Below, in pieces: positions 6,861-14,832 of a stretch of 25,353 nucleotides of DNA. Both the position numbers and the translations under genes were made by a program. Source of the DNA: an uncultured Oscillospiraceae bacterium. GTDB taxonomy: Bacteria; Bacillota; Clostridia; Oscillospirales; Acutalibacteraceae. The stretch covers positions 1-25,353 of the forward strand of contig CAJUPK010000016.1 of assembly GCA_910588415.1 (NCBI GenBank), written 5' to 3'. Each line of letters begins with the position of its first letter. Position 1 is the first letter of the stretch. The notes under the pieces are model-generated. The model did no database searches. It was given only the letters and a program-made list of their open reading frames with translations, and was not told where the DNA came from.

Positions 6861-8736
6861 ATGGAAAAAAGGCGCCGCCCTGACGCTGCGGGGCTACCGC
6901 ACCCTGTGGGAAGCGGGCATGGGCCGGGACGTGCTGCTGACCGGGCTGTCGTCCGCGGTGGCTGCGGTTGCGCCACTGGTTACGCTGTACTTTTCCGGGC
7001 AGATCATCAACGAGCTGGCAGGGGCGCGAAGCCCCCAGCGGCTTCTGTGGCTGGCAGCACTGACCGTGGGGATCGGCCTGGCGATGCATCTCGCAAAAAA
7101 TCTCCTCCGGCGGGGAGCGGAAGCCCGGGGCGGTCTGTTTTACGTCCATATGTACATGCTCTATTCCCGGAAGCTGCTGGACATGGACTATGAGGACGTA
7201 GAGGACGCCCGGGTGCAGGCCAAGCTGGACAAGGTGAAGCAGCTGCAAAACTGGAACGGCCAGGGCCTTATGCGCCTGTACTGGGTGGCGGGCGAGCTGG
7301 CTGAAGGCATAGCGGGCACAATCTCCTCCTTTGCGCTGACCTTGGGGCTGTTCCTGGCCCCAGCGAAGGGTGGCTCGGGCTTGGCGGCAGTGCTGGCCTC
7401 TCCCTGGGGGACCGTGCTGATTTTGGGGTTGCTGGCCCTGTCCGTGGCGGTGACCCAGCGATGCGCGGCCAGAGATTCAAAGCTGTGGATAGATGGGGCA
7501 GATTATATGACCCTGATAAACCGGCTGTTTGTATACTTTCACTTCACCCTGCCGGATGACCACAAGCAGGGCAAGGAGATCCGCCTCTACCGGGAGGCCC
7601 CGCTGGTAAAAGGGGCCATTGATGAATACGTGCAGACATGGGAGGCCTCCATGAAGCAGAGGGCCGGTAAGTTTGCCAGGCTGTGGGGGATCCGCAGTGT
7701 GTTTCCCTGCCTGATCAGCGGAGCGGTGTACCTGGTTGTGGCGGCTAAAGCTTGGTGCGGGGCCATCGGGCTGGGGGGCGTGGTGCAGTATGCCGGGGCG
7801 GTGAGCCTGTTCGCCGCCAGCTTCCAGACCCTTATTGATGTAATCACCCGGCTGGTCAGCAATAATCAGTTTCTGGAAATCACCTTTGATTTTCTGGATC
7901 AAGAGAACAAAAAATACCAGGGAGCGCTGCCCACGGAAAAGCGCCTGGACAATGAATACCTGATCGAGTTCCATGATGTGTCTTTCCGGTATCCTGGCTC
8001 GGATACTTGGGCTATCCGCCACCTGAACCTGACCCTGAAAATTGGAGAGCGGCTGGCTGTGGTAGGGCGCAACGGCAGTGGCAAAACCACCATGATCAAG
8101 CTTCTCTGCCGGCTGTACGACCCCACGGAGGGGGTGATCACCCTCAACGGCATTGACATTAAAAAGTACAATTATAAGGAGTATTTGGCCCTGTTCTCCG
8201 TGGTGTTCCAGGATTTCCACCTGTTTTCCTTCCCTCTGGGCCAGGCGGTGGCGGCCAGTGTAAAATATGACCAGGCGGCTGTGGAAAAGGCCCTGGACCA
8301 GGCTGGCTTGGGGGAACGGCTGAAGCGGATGCCCCAGCGCTTGGAAACCTATCTGAACAAAGATTTTGATGAAAGCGGCGTGGAATTTTCAGGAGGCGAG
8401 GCCCAAAAAGCGGCGATTGCCCGGGCGCTATATAGGGACGCGCCTTTCCTGGTGCTGGACGAACCCACCGCGGCTCTTGACCCCCTGGCTGAGTATGAGG
8501 TCTACCAGAATTTTGGCAAGGTGGCTGGCGCAAAGACCGCTGTGTGCATCTCCCACCGGCTTTCCTCCTGCCGGTTCTGTGACCGGATTGCCGTATTTGA
8601 GAAGGGTCGCTTGGTGCAGTTAGGCAGCCATGACAGCCTTGTTGCGGAAACGGGCGCTTACCAGCGGCTTTGGAATGCCCAGGCAAAGTATTATGACGAG
8701 GAAGGGATTGTTTTAGCGGAAAGTCCGGGGATGTAA
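6841..8736 (+). CDS. ABC exporter half-transporter 2 (permease-ATPase fusion)
   Basis: This 631-residue partner has a membrane domain (about 25-370) and an ATPase domain with Walker A GRNGSGKTT at 409-417, signature FSGGEAQK from 516, Walker B LVLDEP (Asp540, Glu541) and H-loop His572. Because both halves keep catalytic Glu and canonical signatures, neither ATP site is obviously degenerate, unlike many heterodimeric exporters. The ATG at 6841 is preceded by AAAGGAGAGGG and lies inside the end of the upstream gene, which implies translational coupling. A longer in-frame extension back to 6691 reads through the first ABC gene in another frame and is rejected. The charged segment EDVEDARVQAKL near residues 119-130 resembles the intracellular coupling region typical of this subfamily. 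Confidence 0.92.
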   Translation: MKKKWAEWKKGAALTLRGYRTLWEAGMGRDVLLTGLSSAVAAVAPLVTLYFSGQIINELAGARSPQRLLWLAALTVGIGLAMHLAKNLLRRGAEARGGLFYVHMYMLYSRKLLDMDYEDVEDARVQAKLDKVKQLQNWNGQGLMRLYWVAGELAEGIAGTISSFALTLGLFLAPAKGGSGLAAVLASPWGTVLILGLLALSVAVTQRCAARDSKLWIDGADYMTLINRLFVYFHFTLPDDHKQGKEIRLYREAPLVKGAIDEYVQTWEASMKQRAGKFARLWGIRSVFPCLISGAVYLVVAAKAWCGAIGLGGVVQYAGAVSLFAASFQTLIDVITRLVSNNQFLEITFDFLDQENKKYQGALPTEKRLDNEYLIEFHDVSFRYPGSDTWAIRHLNLTLKIGERLAVVGRNGSGKTTMIKLLCRLYDPTEGVITLNGIDIKKYNYKEYLALFSVVFQDFHLFSFPLGQAVAASVKYDQAAVEKALDQAGLGERLKRMPQRLETYLNKDFDESGVEFSGGEAQKAAIARALYRDAPFLVLDEPTAALDPLAEYEVYQNFGKVAGAKTAVCISHRLSSCRFCDRIAVFEKGRLVQLGSHDSLVAETGAYQRLWNAQAKYYDEEGIVLAESPGM

Positions 8737-8836
8737 CCTTCTTCCGGCTGGGGACAATCAGATGATACTCCCTGGAGGAATGAGCCGTACTTTTCTTTGC
8801 TAAGCGGCATAAAAATAGAAAGCGAAGATTATTCCA

Positions 8837-8874
8837 ATTTTTAGGTATCGGTTTTTTAAACACGTTTGCTATAT
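8837..8874 (+). repeat. MITE-like element remnant, right end
   Basis: The segment resembles the right part of the element at 12151-12254: a T-rich half-hairpin followed by CACGTTTGCTATAT, matching the right terminus TGCGTTTACTATAC of the complete copy in the same orientation. The left half of this copy is not recognisable. Confidence 0.45.
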
Positions 8875-8875
8875 G

Positions 8876-8906
8876 AAATGGGCACAGGTTTTTCCTGTGC
8901 CCATTT
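8876..8906 (+). terminator. Hairpin terminator after the ABC exporter genes
   Basis: AAATGGGCACAGG and CCTGTGCCCATTT form a perfect 13-bp stem around a TTTTT loop. The stem ends in ATTT with a weak T-rich tail, so it may work in both directions between the convergent exporter and HAD genes. It lies 140 bp beyond the exporter stop. Confidence 0.65.
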
Positions 8907-8930
8907 GTTGCTTACTCTATGTTGTATCGT

Positions 8931-8998
8931 TAATGCAGTTTAAAAGAGGTATCGCCTCTTTTAAACCTGGCGGCACAGGCGTGTCCGCGCCGTCCACG
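8931..8998 (+). repeat. MITE-like element, partial left copy
   Basis: It starts with CGTTAATGCAGTTTAAAAG and has a perfect 12-bp hairpin (8938-8949 with 8955-8966), then CTGGCGGC. This parallels the left end, first hairpin and GGCAG block of the complete copy at 12151-12254. The AT-rich second hairpin is missing. Confidence 0.55.
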
Positions 8999-9093
8999 TC
9001 TTTTGCTATAAGCAAGGGCTTTCTGTATTGGAAATCCCCCAAATGTGCAACGTGTTTCTCGGGGGGCCGCCTTGAAATCGCTTGCTCTGATTC

Positions 9094-9128
9094 AAAAATC
9101 CGGCACTTTCTCTATTTTCAAACAGGCC
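9094..9128 (-). repeat. Dispersed intergenic repeat, copy B
   Basis: Read on the minus strand it starts GGCCTGTTTGAAAATAGAG and aligns with copy A (4831-4866) and copy C (20934-20968) over about 35 bp. Confidence 0.55.
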
Positions 9129-9254
9129 TAGCCACAAATGCGCAAAAAGTTCTACTCGGACTGAAAAGAATTCTTGGGGTGCTTTCCGCACGGTTTGTAA
9201 GCAGAGGGCCGCCAGCTTCCAACCAAGCTGCATAGTTGGGCAGGCCTTGGATAA

Positions 9255-9962
9255 TCAGGCCAAGGAGAGCAGCTCACGGAGGTTAGAAATGCGATAATCC
9301 GCTGCTTTCTGCCTGGAGACTCCCTGTCCTGTATGGTCGTACCAGCAGGCAGCCATGCCAGCGTTTTTGGCCCCCATCATATCGCTGGAAAGCGAGTCGC
9401 CTATCATCAAGCACGCATCAGGGGCACATGGCAGCTGGTCCAGAATCCGTTTGAAAAAGAGAGGGGAGGGCTTGATCTGCCCCACCTCCTCGGAGATATA
9501 GAGGCGGGCGGTGATTGGCAAAAAATCGCGCAGCCGGCTTCTCTGCACCTGGCCCATCCCATTGGTGGCTATAATCATCGTGTGCTGCCTGCTAAGCGCC
9601 CGGTACACCTCCAGCGTATCTGGTTCCATGGGCTCGCGTGAGGAGGAAAGGGCGGTGTAGTAGGCCTCCAGGGCCCGGTCAGGCTCTGCCTCCACTCCAA
9701 AGGCCTGCGCAATGCAAGTGAAGTGCTTTCGCAGATAAGCTTCATATAGCGGGTGGTAATTCTGCTGGACGGTTTCATCCTCCACATGGCTTAATCCAAA
9801 TTCATCCCAGAGTTCCCAGCTGAGCTTCTCGTCCGTCTGGACAAATTCTTGGGTGAACTCGATTCCAAGAGCCTTAGCCACAGCCTGCTGCGCCCATGCG
9901 TAAGCCGAATAGAAATTCAACAAGGTGCCATCCACGTCAAAAATCAAATACTGGTACTTCAT
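9255..9962 (-). CDS. HAD-superfamily phosphatase, YjjG/YfnB-like
   Basis: This 235-residue cytoplasmic hydrolase has the four HAD motifs: DVDGT near the N-terminus (nucleophile and acid Asp), ATNGMG (motif II Thr), a Lys in GQIKPSPLFF (motif III) and GDSLSSDMMGAKNAG (motif IV). The helical cap after motif I and the TNG...RLRD pattern resemble the YjjG/YfnB group, which dephosphorylates nucleoside monophosphates, including damaged pyrimidines. The start at 9962 is fixed by GGGAGG upstream and by a consensus promoter; the frame stays open to 10385 but the added residues cross that promoter. It is monocistronic, with a repeat-rich gap downstream. The exact substrate cannot be read from the sequence. 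Confidence 0.87.
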   Translation of the reverse strand: MKYQYLIFDVDGTLLNFYSAYAWAQQAVAKALGIEFTQEFVQTDEKLSWELWDEFGLSHVEDETVQQNYHPLYEAYLRKHFTCIAQAFGVEAEPDRALEAYYTALSSSREPMEPDTLEVYRALSRQHTMIIATNGMGQVQRSRLRDFLPITARLYISEEVGQIKPSPLFFKRILDQLPCAPDACLMIGDSLSSDMMGAKNAGMAACWYDHTGQGVSRQKAADYRISNLRELLSLA

Positions 9963-9990
9963 AGCCTGCGCCTCCCAGAGTTTTCCATAT

Positions 9991-10019
9991 ATTATACTGG
10001 CAGGGCAAGGCTTTGTCAA
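9991..10019 (-). promoter_or_regulatory. Consensus SigA promoter of the HAD phosphatase gene
   Basis: On the minus strand TTGACA (10019-10014) and TATAAT (9996-9991) are both perfect and are separated by 17 bp. The start would fall near 9984, about 22 nt before the ATG at 9962. Confidence 0.82.
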
Positions 10020-10236
10020 GAAATAACCCAGGTTTCTAAATCGGATCTGCGCAGCGGGAAAAAAGCGTGGAGAAAAATGATTCAGCAGACCAAGGACTCT
10101 AAGCACTGCAGCCAGGGCTGCCCAGGCTGCCAGAAAGCCAGACGGCGCCGTTAAAACCATTGGGAAAATTTCTATGTGACTGGCCTGGTGCCATTTTGTC
10201 CGGTCTCTGCCAATCGGCAGGCAGGCCAGCCCCCCC

Positions 10237-12129
10237 TTACTCCCCTCTCCTGCTGACTGGCATCCACGCCGCCATTTGCTTGTCATAGTCCTTGCCAACA
10301 GAGGCATAATCCGCCACGCGCAGCCGCCTGTTGTTTTGCAGCGTGATTTCAAAGGCCTGCTGCGCCTCAAAGGGCACATGGGCAAGGGGCAGGGAGCGGG
10401 CGTCCAGGGCGCCGCTCTCGGTCAGTTTAAATTCTAAGGGAGCGGAGAGGTCATCCTGGGAAAACTCTTCTGAAGCTGCCAGCACAATGGGCCCGCGGAT
10501 GAGCGCCTGGTGGGGCGGCAGTTTCTCGCTGCCCTCGCCCAGCTGCCAAGAGCCTAGGGCCTCCACTGCCATGGGGAAGCGCAGATGGATCTTGTCGCCG
10601 TTATGCCAAAGCCGTTCCAGCTGCAGCCAGCCGGACCGGGCAGGGACAGCCTCTCCGTTTACCTGGGCCTCTGGGGCAGCGCACCAGCCAGGGATGCGCA
10701 AAGCCAATAGGAAAGTTTCCGGTCTGTCTAGGGACAGTTCCAGCGCTATGTCCTCTCCCACAGGATATTGCGTATCAATCCGAAGACCCAGCCGAAGGCC
10801 CTCCGGTGTGGACAGGCTTAGGGTTCCGGGGAAATACAGGTTCACGGCCGCGCCCTTTTGGCTGTGGAGGGCACTGAGCTGGGCAGCTGCCCCCAGTCCC
10901 GCCGCGCCGATGGCCGCGCAGCAGCCGTAAATGGTGTTGTCTGCCATAACCATGCGCCCGCCCACTGCCTGCCCCCGGCAGCCTGCCCGCAGGGGGCTGT
11001 AGCTGTCAAAGGGCAGCCAGCCGTGGGGCGAGAGCGGGTCCCGGGGCACCTTGCGGGTGTTGATGGCGCCTAGAAGGGCATTATATAGAGAGCGCTCTAT
11101 GGCGTCCCCCCAAATGGGGTCTCCGGTAAAGCAGAGCACCTGTCCGCAGAGCTTCATCCAGGTCACTGTGACGCAGGTCTCCTGCATAATGCCCGTGTAA
11201 AGGGGGTCCGCCTGGCCCAGCCGGGAGTGGTCGAAAAGCTCGTGGGTGCAGCCGGCGCTGCCGATTATGGTGATGTCCGAGTTCAGCACCCGCCGGGCAA
11301 AGTTTACCACGGCCCGGCTCCATTTCTCCTCCCCTGTGGTCCGGGCATATTCTAAGAGGCCCTCAAAGCAGGACATCATCTCATAGGCCTTTGTAACCGG
11401 GTACTGCCAGGGGTCCAGCCTGTCCTCCAAAGCCAGCTGAAAAATATCGGCGGACTGGATGCCTCCCAGGCTTACAATGTAGCCCGCGAAGTCCAGATAT
11501 TTCTTCTCTCCGGTCATATTGTACAGCCTGACCACAGGCTCCAGCAGGGAGGAGGAGTTCAGCCCCTCCCAGTGGCAGCTGGCGTCACGCAGGTCTGCCT
11601 TGCCAGGGCCAAAATGATGGATGAGGCAGTCTGTCTGCGCCCTGAGAGAGGCCAGCAGCTCCTCTTTCAGGGAACTGTCCCCGCAGATATCATAAAAATA
11701 TTCCATGCCCAGCAGCACATACTTTCTGCCCCAGATGTCCCAGCCCTGGAACTGGGCCTCCCGGCTGTAGGTGGAGATCCTTCCGTCTGGCCCGGCATTT
11801 GCCAGCATCGCACGGGCGGCGGCCTCCAGCTGGCGGTACAGGTCCGGGTCCTGGGTGTAGGACCAGACCATGCTTCCGCCCCGCATCAGCTTGCCCCAAT
11901 ACTCGCAGCGCCAGCCCAGGTCCTGGTCGTCAGAGGGGCGGGTGAACTGCTCCGCGAACCGGACCCAGAGGGAGGCGTCCAGCAGCTGGTGCTGCTGGAT
12001 AAAGCGGACGGCCTGGTCAAAAGGCCCGGTATAGTTACCCATACCAGGCCCTGGGAGGAAAAGCGCGTCGGCAGCCAGCCGGGGACGGTAGGCGGCATAT
12101 CCTGCCATAAGGCGGTTATCGTTTTTCAT
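10237..12129 (-). CDS. GH127-like (DUF1680) beta-L-arabinofuranosidase
   Basis: This 630-residue protein has the alpha/alpha-barrel plus beta-sandwich layout of the DUF1680 family. The expected zinc and catalytic residues are visible: Glu317 and Cys319 in MQETC, and the Cys403-Cys404 pair in YGCCAAIG. By analogy with bifidobacterial HypBA1, the first Cys of the pair would be the nucleophile, and Glu297 in CTHELF may be the acid/base. The role would be to release terminal arabinofuranose (or a related sugar) from plant glycans. No signal peptide is present, so it acts in the cytoplasm on imported oligosaccharides. I chose ATG 12129 because AAAGGAG precedes it; an in-frame ATG at 12177 lies inside the MITE-like element. 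No sugar transporter or regulator is adjacent. Family call is good; sugar specificity is inferred. Confidence 0.83.
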   Translation of the reverse strand: MKNDNRLMAGYAAYRPRLAADALFLPGPGMGNYTGPFDQAVRFIQQHQLLDASLWVRFAEQFTRPSDDQDLGWRCEYWGKLMRGGSMVWSYTQDPDLYRQLEAAARAMLANAGPDGRISTYSREAQFQGWDIWGRKYVLLGMEYFYDICGDSSLKEELLASLRAQTDCLIHHFGPGKADLRDASCHWEGLNSSSLLEPVVRLYNMTGEKKYLDFAGYIVSLGGIQSADIFQLALEDRLDPWQYPVTKAYEMMSCFEGLLEYARTTGEEKWSRAVVNFARRVLNSDITIIGSAGCTHELFDHSRLGQADPLYTGIMQETCVTVTWMKLCGQVLCFTGDPIWGDAIERSLYNALLGAINTRKVPRDPLSPHGWLPFDSYSPLRAGCRGQAVGGRMVMADNTIYGCCAAIGAAGLGAAAQLSALHSQKGAAVNLYFPGTLSLSTPEGLRLGLRIDTQYPVGEDIALELSLDRPETFLLALRIPGWCAAPEAQVNGEAVPARSGWLQLERLWHNGDKIHLRFPMAVEALGSWQLGEGSEKLPPHQALIRGPIVLAASEEFSQDDLSAPLEFKLTESGALDARSLPLAHVPFEAQQAFEITLQNNRRLRVADYASVGKDYDKQMAAWMPVSRRGE

Positions 12130-12150
12130 AGAATCTTCTCCTTTTTGATC

Positions 12151-12254
12151 ATAGTTAACGCAGTTCAAAAGAGGCATGTATCTCTTTTGAACCAGGCAGC
12201 TTTACTGCCCAGCTTAAAAATCGGTATGGACCGATTTTTAAGTGCGTTTACTAT
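12151..12254. mobile_element. MITE-like element with terminal inverted repeats
   Basis: The ends ATAGTTAACGCAGTT (12151-12165) and the reverse complement of 12240-12254 (ATAGTAAACGCACTT) match at 13 of 15 positions. Inside are an 11-bp perfect hairpin (12163-12173 with 12182-12192), a small GGCAG/CTGCC hairpin, and a 13-bp perfect hairpin (12213-12225 with 12230-12242). Related partial copies lie at 8837-8874 and 8931-8998. There is no coding capacity. No target-site duplication is obvious. It sits 21 bp before the arabinofuranosidase start and so carries part of that gene's leader. Confidence 0.6.
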
Positions 12255-12307
12255 ACATATGGTTCCAGGGGAAAATGGCAGGCTGGGAACATGCCCTGGC
12301 GGTACAA

Positions 12308-12997
12308 TTAGGAACGGCCTCGTTTTTGGCGCTGGGCCGCAAAAATGTTCTGTGTAATCTTCTCCTGGTCCTCCTCGGTGAGCCCTAAAAACCGGCAGCC
12401 ATATTCAAAGACAGAGTTCTCCCGCTCTGTGACGCGCATGATTTGGCTGAACATAGCGGATTCGGGCCGGTCCTCCAGCAGCCGGACTTTCAGCAGAAAT
12501 TTATCCCCCTCATGATATTTGTATTGAGAGCTGATACAGGCCCCACCCACGCTGATATTCAGCATCTTACAGGGAGTTTCTCCCAGGGTCAGGCCGCTGA
12601 ACATGGTGGTGGTGGCGTCAAGATTCGTGTTTAACCGGAAAAACGCCCGGTCGTTTGCAATCCGGGATACAGTCAGCCCTTCCACCTTCCACGTGTGCTG
12701 GGGCAGGGGAGTGATAACCCCCTCCATATAGACGGCTTTCCGGTCGTGGTCATTGTACCCGCGAATCTGAACGTGGAGGGGCTCTTCCCCCTCCTGGGGA
12801 ATTTCTATCTCAGAATATTGGTACAGCTCTGCTTTGTCCCCCTGCAGTGCCTGCAGCTTTGCCACAAAAAGCAGGTACCCTTCATCGGTGGTCACCTCCA
12901 CCCGCATACCAGAGTAGACCTCGCTGGTTCTGCTGGCCCCTTCCTTCTCCTGGGGCGTCTCTGGCGTCTTCTTCTTAAACAGATTCAATAAGTTCAT
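12308..12997 (-). CDS. PilZ-domain protein (candidate c-di-GMP receptor)
   Basis: This 229-residue protein has an N-terminal beta-rich domain (about 25-105, like the YcgR N-terminal region) and a C-terminal PilZ domain. Both c-di-GMP contacts are present: RAFFR (Arg117, Arg121; the RxxxR motif) and NISVGG (Asn147, Ser149, Gly152; the N/DxSxxG motif). The architecture matches YcgR/YpfA-type receptors, which brake flagellar motors or tune exopolysaccharide synthesis. The start at 12997 has GAGAAGGG upstream. It appears monocistronic; no flagellar or synthase genes are near, although a FapA/CheY pair lies 5.5 kb away. Binding is strongly predicted from the motifs; the output is unknown. Confidence 0.85.
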   Translation of the reverse strand: MNLLNLFKKKTPETPQEKEGASRTSEVYSGMRVEVTTDEGYLLFVAKLQALQGDKAELYQYSEIEIPQEGEEPLHVQIRGYNDHDRKAVYMEGVITPLPQHTWKVEGLTVSRIANDRAFFRLNTNLDATTTMFSGLTLGETPCKMLNISVGGACISSQYKYHEGDKFLLKVRLLEDRPESAMFSQIMRVTERENSVFEYGCRFLGLTEEDQEKITQNIFAAQRQKRGRS

Positions 12998-13181
12998 GCT
13001 ATCCCTTCTCTTTCAAACGAGTTGTTGCTTGCGGGGCTTGTCTACGGGGTGTGTTTGCACAGGTGAAGTACACGGATTCTTGACAGAAAAGCAGGCAGGC
13101 GGCAGGGTCCCAACGGGGAAAGGCGCGTAAGACCGCTTTTTGCCGGCACAGGGGGCTATAGGGCCGCTCAGCCAGGCCGGG

Positions 13182-13652
13182 TCAGCTGGGCAGCTTTAGG
13201 ATATTCAGCACAATTCCCTGGGGCGTAATGTCCAGAGTGCCATAGGTGGGCTCCCAACCGCTGAGGCGGCCGGGGTTCATAATATACAGGCCGTCCTGGT
13301 AGTCCTCCCGGGGCTGGTGGGTGTGGCCGAACAGCACCACCTGGGCCTTGTGTTCCCGGGCAGCGGAGAGCAATGAGGAGTCCCCGGACTTCACCCCGTA
13401 TAGGTGGCCGTGGGTAAAGAAAAGCTTTGCGCCCTCGGCTTCAAACTCTCTTGTGACTGGCAGAGAAGAGCACCAGTCGCAGTTACCCCGTACCTGCAGA
13501 AAGGCCCTGTCCGGAAAAGCGCCCTTCAGCCGCTCCACATCCTCCTCGCCATCGCCCAGGTGGATGATGGTTTGGGCATGGGGCTGGGCGAGAATGGCCC
13601 GCTGCAGGCTGCTGGAATCTCCGTGGGTGTCGGACGCTACTAAAATGCGCAT
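13182..13652 (-). CDS. YfcE/MJ0936-type metallophosphoesterase
   Basis: This 156-residue phosphodiesterase has the full two-metal site: Asp8 and His10 in SDTHGD, Asp34 in HLGDGEED, Asn57 in RGNCDW, His81 and His83 in THGH, and His110/His112 in FGHTHQP. Length and motif order match the YfcE/MJ0936 family, which hydrolyses phosphodiesters; physiological substrates are poorly known. The start at 13652 has GGAGG a few bases upstream and the protein begins directly with MRILVASDTH; an in-frame extension to 13721 adds residues with no family similarity. It is transcribed away from the small-protein cluster that begins at 13858, sharing a 205-bp divergent spacer in which I find no clear promoter pair. 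Confidence 0.88.
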   Translation of the reverse strand: MRILVASDTHGDSSSLQRAILAQPHAQTIIHLGDGEEDVERLKGAFPDRAFLQVRGNCDWCSSLPVTREFEAEGAKLFFTHGHLYGVKSGDSSLLSAAREHKAQVVLFGHTHQPREDYQDGLYIMNPGRLSGWEPTYGTLDITPQGIVLNILKLPS

Positions 13653-13857
13653 AGAAGAAATTCCTCCGTTTTTAAAAATGGAATCCGGAAAGAACGGTGC
13701 AAAACTGGAATCGATTGGCACTGCGCCGCATAGTATGGAAAGGAGCAGCGGTGCAAAGAGAGCGCCCGTATCCGCGGATCATGTGCAGCAGATGGGCACA
13801 GGCGCGGCAAAACGCTGCCTGTCCGCAATAGAGCGGACTATCAGGGAGGGTTATATT

Positions 13858-14127
13858 ATGAGTGAACCACACAATAATTCCACAAACGCAATGGACAACA
13901 GCCGTCTGGAGGCCATGCTGAAGGTAACGGCTCAGCGGCTGGGCACCACGCCCCAGGCCTTAAAGGAGGCAGCCCAAAACGGAAGCCTGAGCCAAATGCT
14001 GGGAGGAGCCAGCCCGGAAGGAGAGGCCATGCAGAAGGTGCTCTCCGACCCCCAGGCTGCCCAGAAGCTGCTGTCCACCCCCCAGGCCCAGGCGCTGATG
14101 AAGCTTTTGCAGGGGGGCAAGGGCTGA
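13858..14127 (+). CDS. Small conserved-looking protein of unknown function (cluster gene 1)
   Basis: I do not recognise a named family. The 89-residue product is soluble and mostly helical, with no signal peptide. An N-terminal Asn/Ser-rich stretch precedes a helical region with LSDPQAAQKLL and repeated Leu/Met/Gln spacing, ending in a Lys/Gly tail. GGGAGG at 13846-13851 supports ATG 13858; the frame is open upstream to 13321 but that part is antisense to the phosphodiesterase gene. It heads a tight plus-strand group with the genes at 14201 and 14833. The LSDP-plus-helix motif recurs at the start of the next gene (LSDPDSMRQLQ), which suggests that the two are related or interact. Clustered amphipathic helices suggest a scaffold or adaptor role, but that is speculation. 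Confidence 0.7.
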   Translation: MSEPHNNSTNAMDNSRLEAMLKVTAQRLGTTPQALKEAAQNGSLSQMLGGASPEGEAMQKVLSDPQAAQKLLSTPQAQALMKLLQGGKG

Positions 14128-14200
14128 GAAGAATACCCGCGGCACAGGCATGTGCAGGGAGGGCATATCCCCACTATGGGGGAAAGGCAGGTGAATCCCA

Positions 14201-14698
14201 ATGGACGATATAAGCCAGCAGATCAACCAATTTCTCTCTGACCCGGACAGTATGCGCCAGCTGCAAAGCGTGATGCAGTCCCTGGGGATAAACAGCCAGG
14301 GCACGGAGAACGGGCAAAGCGGCCAGGGGCAAAGCGCGGGAAATCCTTCGCCTCCAGCCCAGTCCTCCTCCGCCATGCCGGATCTCTCGGCCTTGGCAGG
14401 GATGCTGGGCGCACTGGGCCAGACAAACGCGGCTCCCGCTGCCCACCCGGCTCCCTCGCTTCCGGCGGCTCTGCCTGCCGCAGCTGGGCCGGACACCCTG
14501 GCCATGGTTACAAGATTGGCGCCTTTGCTGGGCCAGCTGAACCGGGAGGATGACTCCACCCGGCTGCTTAGGGCTCTGCGTCCCTTGCTGAGCGAGGCCA
14601 GAAGGCAGAAGATCGACGAGGCGGTGAAGATCCTGCAGCTTATGCGCCTGCTGCCCATGCTGAAGGACCTGGGCGTGGGTCTTCCGGGACTGTTATGA
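14201..14698 (+). CDS. Two-module helical protein of unknown function (cluster gene 2)
   Basis: The 165-residue product has an N-terminal helical segment (about 1-30, with LSDPDSMRQLQ), a linker rich in Gly, Gln, Ser, Pro and Ala (about 31-95), and a C-terminal helical module (about 96-165) with MVTRLAPLLGQLNRED, LLRALRPLLSEARR and an ILQLMRLLPMLKDLG end. It has no transmembrane signal, and the Leu periodicity suggests a helical bundle or oligomerisation. AGGTG sits 7 nt before the ATG. The gap to gene 1 is 73 nt and to gene 3 is 134 nt, so all three are probably cotranscribed. I recall similar proteins in Clostridia but no assigned function, so none is given here. Confidence 0.72.
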   Translation: MDDISQQINQFLSDPDSMRQLQSVMQSLGINSQGTENGQSGQGQSAGNPSPPAQSSSAMPDLSALAGMLGALGQTNAAPAAHPAPSLPAALPAAAGPDTLAMVTRLAPLLGQLNREDDSTRLLRALRPLLSEARRQKIDEAVKILQLMRLLPMLKDLGVGLPGLL

Positions 14699-14832
14699 AA
14701 ACCCGCGTGAATCTGTAAAAATGGAAGGAATAGAAGGATAAATGTAAGATTGCAAGAGCTGCAGCGGAACAAAGGCTGTAAGCAGAGGCAGCCGCAAAGG
14801 GACCAGTACAGCAGACGGAGGGAGGGGCCAAT

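Larger units (their letters stand above)
8737..9254. other. Repeat-rich gap between convergent genes
   Basis: No gene is supported here. The stretch holds a 13-bp-stem hairpin at 8876-8906, two partial copies of the MITE-like element (8837-8874 and 8931-8998), and copy B of a dispersed repeat (9094-9128). Open frames at 8873-9235 and 9006-9233 run through these repeats and lack convincing ribosome sites. Confidence 0.6.

Noticed and set aside
9963..10385. N-terminal extension of the HAD phosphatase
   Set aside because: It crosses a consensus promoter and the GGGAGG site, and the added residues lack family similarity.
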